A DNA stretch of 64,000 bases from Actinorugispora endophytica (GTDB taxonomy: Bacteria; Actinomycetota; Actinomycetes; Streptosporangiales; Streptosporangiaceae). The position numbers were made by a program, and so were the translations under genes. Below are positions 57,918-64,000 of the stretch, piece by piece. Location of the stretch: the NCBI RefSeq assembly GCF_004363075.1, contig NZ_SNYN01000001.1:597938-661937 (forward strand). The letters run 5' to 3'. The notes beneath the pieces were generated by a model that was not told where the DNA came from, searched no databases, and saw nothing but the letters and a program-made list of their open reading frames with translations. Positions within the stretch are counted from its first letter, which is position 1. The number at the start of each line of letters is the position of its first letter.

Positions 57918-59444
57918 TCATCCGAACCAACGCTGCGGTTTCGGGTCGAGGTTGCGGTAGATGTGCTTGGCCTCCCGGTACTCGTCGAGTCCGGCCGGGC
58001 CCAGTTCGCGGCCGACGCCGGAGCGCCCGAACCCGCCCCATTCGGCACCCGGGAAGTAGGGGCCGAAGTCGTTGATCCACACCGTTCCGTGCCGCAGCGC
58101 GGCCGCGACGCGCTCGCCGCGGGCGGCGTCCGCGGTCCACACGCCGCCGGACAGCCCGTAGTCGGTGTCGTTTCCCAGTGCGACGGCCTCGGCCTCGGTG
58201 CGGAACCTCTCGACGGTGACGACCGGCCCGAAGACCTCCCGTTGGACGATGTCCATCGCGCGGTGGCAGTCCACGAACACGGTCGGCCGGTAGAAGTAGC
58301 CCCTGGACAGTTCCGGGTCGTCGGGGCGCCTGCCCCCGGCGATGATCCGGGCCCCCTCCTCTGTCCCGCGGGCCACGGCGGCCTCGACCTTGGCCCGGTG
58401 CTCCGCGGAGACCAGCGGACCGCAGCGCACGCCCTCGCCCTGCGGGTGGCCGATGACGATCGCGTCGGCGCGCCGGGCGAGTTCGGCGGTGAACGCGTCG
58501 TGGACGTCCTCGTGCACGATGAGCCGGGCGCCCGCCGAGCAGACCTGGCCGGAGTGGAAGAAGGCGGCGCTGAGCGCGTAGTCCACGGCGGTGTCGAGGT
58601 CGACGTCGTCGAAGACGATGTTGGGGTTCTTGCCTCCCAGTTCCAGCGCGACCTTCTTGACCGTGGGCGCGGCCGCGGCCATGATCCGCGTTCCGGTGTC
58701 CAGGCCCCCGGTGAAGGAGACCAGGTCCACGCCGGGGTCCTCGGTCAGCGCGGAGCCCACGGTCGCGCCCGACCCGAGCACCAGGTTGACCACTCCGGCC
58801 GGGATGCCCGCCTCCTCGACGAGCTCCACCAGTTTGAGGGTGGTGACCGGGGTGACCTCGCTGGGTTTGACGACCATGGTGTCGCCCGCGGCGATGGCCG
58901 GGGCCACCTTCCAGGAGAGCTGGAGCAGCGGGTAGTTCCAGGGCGTGATCATCGCGCACACCCCGACGGGCTCGTAGACGACGCGGCTGAACACCCCTTC
59001 GGGCGCGGAGACGATCCGCCCGGCGTCCTTGTCGGCCAGTCCCGCGTAGTAGCGGAACACCGCGACGACGTCGTCGACGTCGATCCCGCCCTCTTCCAGG
59101 GTCTTCCCGGTGTCCAGCGACTCCATCAGCGCGATCTCGGCCCGGTCGCGCGCCAGCAGGTCCGCGACGCGGTGCAGGACCGCGCCGCGCTCGTCCGCGG
59201 GGACGGCGCGCCACGGCCCCCCGTCGAAGGCGGCGCGCGCGGCGGCGACGGCCGCGGCGGCGTCCGCCGCGGTGGCCTCGCTCACCACGGTCAGCACGCT
59301 GGCGTCGTACGGGTTCACGATCTCGCGCACGCCGCCGTCGGCGGCGGGACGCCAGGAACCGCCGATGTACAGTCCCGCGGCCGTGCTGGAGCCCGGCGCG
59401 GACAGGTAGGGCTTGTCCGGCAGTGCTACGTAGGGTTGCGTCAC
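57918..59444 (-). CDS. betB: betaine-aldehyde dehydrogenase
   Basis: NAD(P)-dependent aldehyde dehydrogenase of 508 residues that would convert betaine aldehyde to glycine betaine. The catalytic Glu lies in VALELGGKNPNIVF and the catalytic Cys in SGQVCSAGARLIV. The MITPWNYPLLQLSWKVAPA and GDTMVVKPSEVTP segments bind the cofactor. It is the first gene of the minus-strand series. The GTG at 59444 is chosen as homologues begin near here; its ribosome binding site is weak and the frame is open to 59582. A GCAAA-N7-TTTGC dyad lies 30 nt upstream. Confidence 0.88.
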   Translation of the reverse strand: MTQPYVALPDKPYLSAPGSSTAAGLYIGGSWRPAADGGVREIVNPYDASVLTVVSEATAADAAAAVAAARAAFDGGPWRAVPADERGAVLHRVADLLARDRAEIALMESLDTGKTLEEGGIDVDDVVAVFRYYAGLADKDAGRIVSAPEGVFSRVVYEPVGVCAMITPWNYPLLQLSWKVAPAIAAGDTMVVKPSEVTPVTTLKLVELVEEAGIPAGVVNLVLGSGATVGSALTEDPGVDLVSFTGGLDTGTRIMAAAAPTVKKVALELGGKNPNIVFDDVDLDTAVDYALSAAFFHSGQVCSAGARLIVHEDVHDAFTAELARRADAIVIGHPQGEGVRCGPLVSAEHRAKVEAAVARGTEEGARIIAGGRRPDDPELSRGYFYRPTVFVDCHRAMDIVQREVFGPVVTVERFRTEAEAVALGNDTDYGLSGGVWTADAARGERVAAALRHGTVWINDFGPYFPGAEWGGFGRSGVGRELGPAGLDEYREAKHIYRNLDPKPQRWFG

Positions 59445-59472
59445 GGAGGCGGTCTGCCCCCGAACAAAGGGA

Positions 59473-59489
59473 GCAAACAGTCGCTTTGC
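59473..59489. promoter_or_regulatory. GCAAA-N7-TTTGC dyad upstream of betB
   Basis: A short inverted repeat in the AT-richer betB promoter zone. It could be an operator for osmotic or choline control, but no BetI-type TetR gene is adjacent. Confidence 0.35.
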
Positions 59490-59671
59490 GTTCTTTACCG
59501 TTCCGAAGGCCCGAACAGGGAGTAAAAATACCTGCGAGAACACGGTGGGTCGACGCTCCGGCGGAACGCGGACCCGCCTCATCCCCGAAGTCGATCACTC
59601 TTCGTGTCCATGATCCGGGTTTCGGGCGTATCGGGGCACCGGCTGGGCGGCCCCCGCGCTCGTGACGTACC

Positions 59672-59690
59672 TTAGGTAAGGCTGCCCGTA
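59672..59690 (+). promoter_or_regulatory. possible iron box (DmdR/IdeR type)
   Basis: The 19 bases from TTAGGTAAGGCT to GTA match the actinobacterial iron-box consensus TTAGGTTAGGCTAACCTAA at 14 positions, with an intact left half. It lies about 50 nt before the aldolase start. Confidence 0.5.
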
Positions 59691-59737
59691 CCGAAGCGGC
59701 CGGAGAAACCCTCGCGCCGTCTGCCCTTCGAGGAACC

Positions 59738-60382
59738 ATGCTGCTGGAGCAAGAACGCCGACACGTCTGCCTGACCGCGCGGCGGCTCGTCGAGACCGGC
59801 CTCGCCTTCGGCGAGGGCGGCACGGTCAGTGTCCGATCGGGCGATCTCGTCGTGGTCACCCCGGCCGGGACCGCGCTGGACCGGGTTGAGCCGGGCGACT
59901 GCCCGGTGCTGTCCCTCGACGGCGGCCTGCTGGAGGGCCGCCGCGAACCGGCGGCGGAGACCACCCTTCACATGGGGGTGTACCGGAGCACCCGCGCGGG
60001 AGCCGTCGTGCACGCGCACTCGCGCTCCGCCGCGGCGGTCTCGGCGGTCCTGGCGGAACTGCCGCCCGTGCACCACCGGGCGGCCCGTCTCGGCGGCGCG
60101 GTCCCGGTGACGCCGTACACCGCCTACGGGACCGCCGAACTCGCCGACCACGCGGCCAAGGCCCTCAAGGGAAGGCGGGCCGCGCTCCTGGCCAACCACG
60201 GAGGCGTGGCGACCGGCTCTGACCTGGACGAGGCCTTCGAGCACGTCCGGCTGCTGGAGTGGCTGTGCTCCGTCTACCTGGACGCCGCCCGCCTGGGCCC
60301 TCCCCGGGTGCTGTCCGAGGACGAGCTCGCCGAGGTCCGCCACCGCGACACCTACGCCTGGGGCGGACCCGACCTCTACTGA
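59738..60382 (+). CDS. class II aldolase/adducin family protein
   Basis: A 214-residue zinc lyase of the fuculose-phosphate aldolase/adducin type. The zinc site is visible as HAHS (two His near residue 89) and LLANHGGVATG (third His near 150); the catalytic Glu could be the one in EPAAETTLHMGVY. The phosphate loop is altered (GEGGTVSVR instead of GNLSVR). The substrate is unknown. GAGGA lies five bases before the ATG. Its stop overlaps the 3' end of the convergent membrane gene by seven bases. A possible iron box precedes it. Confidence 0.85.
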   Translation: MLLEQERRHVCLTARRLVETGLAFGEGGTVSVRSGDLVVVTPAGTALDRVEPGDCPVLSLDGGLLEGRREPAAETTLHMGVYRSTRAGAVVHAHSRSAAAVSAVLAELPPVHHRAARLGGAVPVTPYTAYGTAELADHAAKALKGRRAALLANHGGVATGSDLDEAFEHVRLLEWLCSVYLDAARLGPPRVLSEDELAEVRHRDTYAWGGPDLY

Positions 60383-60909
60383 GCCTCGTCGTCGGGGACC
60401 TCGTCCGGGAGGGTCCAGGCCAGGTAGGCGGCGGGGAAGCTGGTGTGCGTCATCACCGCCAGCCACGCGGACGCCGCCACGACGCCCGCCTCGACCGGCG
60501 CCGCCCGCGCCGTCCACAGCACGGTCGCGGCCAGGAACAGCGCGAACAGCAGGCCGGCGGTCACGTGGTGCCCCATCCGACGGGCCCGTTCCTGGTCGGC
60601 GCGCTGCCGCTCGTCCAGGGTGGGCAGCCCCGCCACCCAGCGCGCGGCGATGTTGAGCTGTGTCCCCAGCAGCACGCCCGCGGCCATGAGGACCAGGAAC
60701 ACCGGCATGATGACGACGGCGGGAAGGCGGGGGACCAGGTACATCCCGACCGCCGCCGCCGAGCACACGAGGGCCTGGGCCAGGACGAGGGCCCGGCGAC
60801 GGTTGCGGGAGGACCAGCGGCGGCGCGCCGGGCCGTGCTCCACCATCCGGACGAGGACCTCCCCGTGGGACGCGGTCCTCGGGGCACCGGTGTCGTCGTG
60901 GTCGGTCAT
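60376..60909 (-). CDS. membrane protein, partner of an XRE regulator
   Basis: A 177-residue protein with four predicted helices (about 42-60, 66-85, 113-130 and 137-158) and charged ends. The layout resembles small membrane proteins that actinobacteria encode directly after a short XRE regulator. Its ATG overlaps the regulator stop by one base (TGATG), so it is translationally coupled. The function is unknown. Confidence 0.7.
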   Translation of the reverse strand: MTDHDDTGAPRTASHGEVLVRMVEHGPARRRWSSRNRRRALVLAQALVCSAAAVGMYLVPRLPAVVIMPVFLVLMAAGVLLGTQLNIAARWVAGLPTLDERQRADQERARRMGHHVTAGLLFALFLAATVLWTARAAPVEAGVVAASAWLAVMTHTSFPAAYLAWTLPDEVPDDEAQ

Positions 60910-61148
60910 CAGGCTTTCTCCTCACTGCCGATGCGGGGAAACGGGGTGGTCGAGAAGACGATCTCGACGGGGACCTCGAAGTACGAGGCGATCCGCAGCG
61001 CCAGGTGCAGGCTCGGGCTGTACTCCCCGCGCTCCAGGTAACCCACCGTCTGGTAGTGCACCCCCAGCGCCTCGGCCAGCTGCCGGCGGGACACGCCCCG
61101 TTCCGCGCGCAGCACGGCGATGCGGTTGTAGACGTTCTCACCGCTCAC
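60909..61148 (-). CDS. XRE-family transcriptional regulator
   Basis: A 79-residue single-domain Cro/cI-type helix-turn-helix protein (NRIAVLRAERGVSRRQLAEA, then LGVHYQTVGYLERGEYSPSL). Proteins of this class (YozG/Cro type) often regulate the linked membrane gene. The GTG at 61148 has GGAGG seven bases upstream and is preferred over an in-frame ATG at 61178. It lies 26 nt downstream of the ABC-2 permease gene on the same strand. Confidence 0.88.
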   Translation of the reverse strand: MSGENVYNRIAVLRAERGVSRRQLAEALGVHYQTVGYLERGEYSPSLHLALRIASYFEVPVEIVFSTTPFPRIGSEEKA

Positions 61149-61174
61149 GGTCTTGCCTCCGCCCATCCGGTTAC

Positions 61175-62041
61175 TCAACCCACCCTCTGCAGGGCCTTTC
61201 GCCTGCGCTCCTCAAGGCTCGTGCCGGACTCGCGGCGGGCCATCCGGCGCAGCACGAAGGGGGCGACGAGCAGACCGAGCGCCGCCCACGCTCCCAGCGC
61301 GCCCGCGGTCTCCAGGTGCCGCCACGACCCGCCGACCTCTTCGACCAGCGCGGCGTCGGGCAGCATCGACGAGCGCAGCCCCAGCCCCAGCCAGTAGACC
61401 GGGAACGCCTGGGCGACCCAGGAGACCCACCCGGGCAGCATGGAGATCGGAAAGAAGATACCCGAGACGATGATCAGGGCCATGAGCACGAGTACCAGAA
61501 CGCCCACCACGGCCCTGGGGTTGGGGAACAGCGATCCCGCGATCGCGCCGAGCGGCAGGGTCGCCAGGAGGCCGAGGCCGACCACCCACAGCAGCGTCAG
61601 CCCTCCGGCGGGGGTGAACTCCAGCCCGTCGATCAGCAGCACCGAGGGGACCAGGAGCACCAGCATGCTCATCAGGCTCATCAGCGAGACGCTGACCACC
61701 TTGCCGACCAGGTAGCCGTGCGTCCCCTTGGGGGTGGCCTTGGCCCGCAGCAGGGTGCCGTCCTCCCGGTCGGTGGCCAGCAGCTGGGCCGTGGACAGGA
61801 CCCCTCCGAACACCAGCAGCACGGCCAGCGTCCCGGGCATCGACAGCGTCGCCTGCGACACGCCCGTCCCGGCCAGTGCCGTGTTCTCCATGTCGTTGCC
61901 GCTCATGAAGAGCAGGACGGCCAGGAAGACCATGCTGTTGAGAAGGTAGGAGCCCAGGTCGGCCTTGCTCGTCAGGGTGTGCCGGAACTCGGTCCAGCCC
62001 CGGGCCAGCCCCAGCCGCACGGCGAAGAGCGTCGTGTTCAC
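61175..62041 (-). CDS. ABC-2 type transporter permease
   Basis: A 288-residue permease with six helices, with the long ABC-2 signature around GSLFPNPRAVVGVLVLVLMA and SGIFFPISMLPGWVSWVAQAFP. DREDGTLLRAKATPKGTHGYLVGK is the typical cytoplasmic coupling stretch of DrrB-like exporters. Its GTG overlaps the ATPase stop (GTGA). The substrate is probably a drug or lipid-like compound, but it is not predictable here. Confidence 0.92.
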   Translation of the reverse strand: MNTTLFAVRLGLARGWTEFRHTLTSKADLGSYLLNSMVFLAVLLFMSGNDMENTALAGTGVSQATLSMPGTLAVLLVFGGVLSTAQLLATDREDGTLLRAKATPKGTHGYLVGKVVSVSLMSLMSMLVLLVPSVLLIDGLEFTPAGGLTLLWVVGLGLLATLPLGAIAGSLFPNPRAVVGVLVLVLMALIIVSGIFFPISMLPGWVSWVAQAFPVYWLGLGLRSSMLPDAALVEEVGGSWRHLETAGALGAWAALGLLVAPFVLRRMARRESGTSLEERRRKALQRVG

Positions 62042-63018
62042 CGGTTCTCCTCCCCGAACCCGGGCTCGCCGCCCGCGGCGCCGGTCTCGTGCCGGTGCAC
62101 CATGGCCATGTAGACGTCCTCCAGCGTCGCCCTGCGGACCTCCAGGTCGGCGATCTCGTCGCCGTACTGGGCGAACAGCTCCCGGACGAAGCCGGTGCCG
62201 TCGGCCGCCGAGTGCACGAACCGCTCCCCGCCGCGGGTCCAGCGGACCTCGGTGTCGCGGCTCACCCGGCGGGCCAGCTGGTCCGCGCTGCCGTCGGCGA
62301 CGATCCGGCCCTGGGCCAGGATCAGGATGCGGTCGGCGAGCTTCTCCGCCTCGTCCAGGTCGTGCGTGGTGAGCAGGATCGTGGTGTCCTCCAGGTCGGA
62401 CAGCCGGTGCACCAGGTCGTGGAAGTCCCGTCGGGCCTCGGGGTCGAACCCGGCGGTCGGCTCGTCCAGGAAGAGCAGCTCCGGACGGCCGACGATGCCG
62501 ATCGCCACGTCGAGGCGGCGGCGCTGGCCGCCCGAGAGCGTCTGGACCCGCTTGCCGGCGTGCTCGGCCAGCCCCACGACGTCCATCAGCTCGGCGGTGT
62601 CGCGCGGCCGCTCCACCGCCCCGGTGGAGTAGGGCCGGTAGTACCGGCCGAAGTGGTCCAGCAGCTCGCCGACCCGCCACTTCCCGTGGTCCCGCCAGGA
62701 CTGGAGCACCACGCCCAGCCCGGCCCGCCACCGCTCGTCCCCGTGCGCGGGGTCCACGCCCAGCACGCTCACCGCACCGGCGGAGCGCATGCGGAAGCCT
62801 TCAAGAATCTCGATCGTGGTGGTTTTTCCCGCGCCGTTCGGGCCGAGCAGGGCGAGCACCTCGCCGCGCCGCGCCGCGAAGTCCACCCCCTTGAGCACGT
62901 CCACCGAGCCGTAGCGCATCCGCAGGTCACGGACCTCGATGACGGCGTCCGCCGACGGCGGCCGCGACGACGACGGCCGGACGCCGGTGTCGGCCTCGAA
63001 CCGCTGTTCCACTGCCAC
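62038..63018 (-). CDS. ABC transporter ATPase (DrrA-like exporter)
   Basis: A 326-residue ATPase. Walker A is LLGPNGAGKTTTIEIL, the signature is LSGGQRRRLDVAIGI and Walker B is LLFLDEPTAGFDPEARRDF; the switch His follows in TTHDLDEAEKLADR. A 90-residue C-terminal part after residue 235 is typical of antibiotic exporters. AAGGAGG lies eight bases before the GTG. Upstream, a CTCAT-N7-ATGAG dyad may bind a regulator. It forms an operon with the permease, and probably with the XRE and membrane genes. Confidence 0.93.
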   Translation of the reverse strand: MAVEQRFEADTGVRPSSSRPPSADAVIEVRDLRMRYGSVDVLKGVDFAARRGEVLALLGPNGAGKTTTIEILEGFRMRSAGAVSVLGVDPAHGDERWRAGLGVVLQSWRDHGKWRVGELLDHFGRYYRPYSTGAVERPRDTAELMDVVGLAEHAGKRVQTLSGGQRRRLDVAIGIVGRPELLFLDEPTAGFDPEARRDFHDLVHRLSDLEDTTILLTTHDLDEAEKLADRILILAQGRIVADGSADQLARRVSRDTEVRWTRGGERFVHSAADGTGFVRELFAQYGDEIADLEVRRATLEDVYMAMVHRHETGAAGGEPGFGEENR

Positions 63019-63046
63019 GTTCCTTCCTCCTTATCGCTCGACTACG

Positions 63047-63063
63047 CTCATTGATAGCATGAG
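63047..63063. promoter_or_regulatory. CTCAT-N7-ATGAG dyad upstream of the ABC exporter
   Basis: A short inverted repeat about 30 nt before the ATPase start within an AT-richer promoter. TetR-type drug-efflux operators look like this; no such regulator gene is adjacent, but the XRE protein at 60909 is in the same operon. Confidence 0.4.
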
Positions 63064-63214
63064 TACTACATTTCGCCAAGCCACTACTACATACCCCCGT
63101 GGCGTCGACCGTCCGGAACCGGACAGCCGACGCCACCGGAGATCCTTGGAGAGCAGGTGCGGCGAAGGCACAATGGTCGGGAGGACCGGTCGGCCCCTGC
63201 GACGGAGGTACACC

Positions 63215-63655
63215 ATGCGGATGAGCTACGTTCGGCTCCTCGCCGACGACTACGAGGCGTGCTTCCGCTTCTACGCCGACGTCCTGAAGTTCCCGGTGCT
63301 GCGGGGTTCGGAGGAGACCCGCTACGCCGAGTTCGAGGTGGGGTCCGAGACCCTTCTCGCGCTGAACCAGCGCGAGGTGGTCGCCGAGGCGCTGGGCACC
63401 GACGCCGAGGACCCCCACCTGCCGAGGCAGGACCGGATCGCGGTGATCTTCGAGGTGGAGGACGTGGACGCCAAGGCCGCCGAACTCATCGAAGCGGGCG
63501 TCCCGATGGTCTCCCCCGCCAAGGAGTGGACCGCGTGGGGCATCCGCGCCGCCCACTTCCGCGACCCTGACGGATACCTCCTGGAGATCAACCAGCAGGT
63601 GCCCGTCGGAGCGGCGCCCCCGATCAAGCGGTCACTGGCCGCCTACGACCACTGA
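63215..63655 (+). CDS. VOC (glyoxalase/dioxygenase superfamily) protein
   Basis: A 146-residue two-module VOC protein (YVRLLADDYEACFRFYADVL in module 1, IAVIFEVEDVDAKAAELIEA in module 2, ending AHFRDPDGYLLEINQQ). The Glu in the last motif is a usual metal ligand; the first-module His/Gln ligand is not obvious, so the function may be binding rather than catalysis. GGAGG lies seven bases before the ATG. Antibiotic-binding (bleomycin-type) or glyoxalase roles are both possible. Confidence 0.85.
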   Translation: MRMSYVRLLADDYEACFRFYADVLKFPVLRGSEETRYAEFEVGSETLLALNQREVVAEALGTDAEDPHLPRQDRIAVIFEVEDVDAKAAELIEAGVPMVSPAKEWTAWGIRAAHFRDPDGYLLEINQQVPVGAAPPIKRSLAAYDH

Positions 63656-63685
63656 CGACCGGGGCACCCCACCCCCGTCAACGAT

Positions 63686-64000
63686 CTAACCGAGGAGTGC
63701 CCGGCCGCACGCCGCTCCGATCACGGCCGCGCCCAGGCCCGCGCCCAGTGACGCCAGGACGTTGGCGCAGGCCAGGAAGGTCTCACGGTTCTCCAGCAAC
63801 CGGAACGTCTCGTACCCGAACGTGGAGTAGGTGGACAGCGCCCCGAGGAAGCCCGTTCCCGCCAGTGCCGTGGCCCAGGGCGGCAGCGCCAGCGCGCCCG
63901 CGAACCCCAGCAGCAGGCAGCTCGTGGCGTTGACGACGTGCGTCCCCCACGGGAACACCGAGTCGTGCCGGGCCTGCACGAACCGGTCCACGAAGTAGCG
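63686..64000 (-). CDS. crcB: CrcB/FluC fluoride channel, N-terminus cut by window edge
   Basis: Small dual-topology membrane channel that exports fluoride. The visible 104 residues include PWGTHVVNATSCLLLGFAGAL with the conserved Asn, TGFLGALSTYSTFGYET with the phenylalanine/threonine fluoride path, and two further helices. Family members have about 120-130 residues, so roughly 20 N-terminal residues are missing. Actinobacteria often carry two crcB genes in tandem; the partner may lie beyond the edge. Confidence 0.9.
   Translation of the reverse strand, partial: RYFVDRFVQARHDSVFPWGTHVVNATSCLLLGFAGALALPPWATALAGTGFLGALSTYSTFGYETFRLLENRETFLACANVLASLGAGLGAAVIGAACGRALLG

Overview
The window is high-GC DNA from a filamentous actinobacterium. 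Gene content and order fit Nocardiopsis or a close relative in Streptosporangiales: a dnaK-grpE-dnaJ-hspR-clpB operon under a HAIR operator, a sigR-type ECF sigma factor, a DivIVA-like coiled-coil protein, purSQL, and a hpt-tilS-DUF2342 group. This taxonomic call is an inference from protein similarity recalled from memory; no search was run. I see no tRNA, rRNA, CRISPR array, transposase or phage gene. Most of the window is chromosomal core or near-core.

Layout. 1-8.4 kb: hpt (cut by the window edge), tilS and a DUF2342 metalloprotease on the minus strand, then small unknowns, a cupin-like gene behind a cysteine-rich leader peptide, a NERD-like protein, a degenerate membrane-anchored sigma-like protein, and the divergent ppa/dacB pair. 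8.4-16.3 kb: DEDDh exonuclease, BCCT transporter, a second YidC with its DUF6412 partner, a degenerate HemC paralogue, a MerR/Hsp20 pair and a secreted NlpC/P60 hydrolase. 16.8-24.1 kb: TetR, GNAT, DivIVA-like protein, gamma carbonic anhydrase, methyltransferase, and an EtfD-type iron-sulfur membrane oxidoreductase. 24.5-31.5 kb: the heat-shock operon. 31.8-35.5 kb: two tandem MGT-type glycosyltransferases in lower-GC surroundings and an unknown gene. 35.6-39.5 kb: acyl-CoA dehydrogenase, MFS transporter and GntR regulator. 40.7-44.2 kb: branched-chain 2-oxoacid dehydrogenase E1alpha-E1beta-E2. 44.6-52.1 kb: sigR-like gene, purS, RsbW-like kinase, purQ, a membrane-anchored protein, purL, baeRF2 protein. 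52.1-59.4 kb: a complete choline-to-glycine-betaine locus (betB, betA and an OpuA-type ABC transporter with a double permease). 59.7-64 kb: class II aldolase behind a possible iron box, XRE/membrane pair, ABC-2 exporter, VOC protein, CrcB (cut by the window edge).

How genes work together. Osmoprotection is covered twice: BCCT uptake at 9.7 kb, and choline oxidation plus ABC uptake at 52-59 kb. Fatty-acid/branched-chain catabolism links the EtfD-like protein, the acyl-CoA dehydrogenase and the Bkd-type complex; the first two share a TTAC-N6-GTAR motif that may be a common operator. Stress control is represented by HspR/HAIR, a second MerR/Hsp20 pair and the SigR-like factor, which has no adjacent anti-sigma gene.

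The most unusual signals are: (1) a Cys-codon leader peptide with a near-leaderless promoter; (2) a family of long, near-perfect intergenic hairpins with a shared core and compensated arms; (3) an 89-nt perfect palindrome that copies the end of a gene; (4) a HemC paralogue that has lost its cofactor cysteine and other catalytic residues; (5) a sigma-region-2-like protein ending in a membrane helix; (6) the motif shared by etfD and the acyl-CoA dehydrogenase gene.
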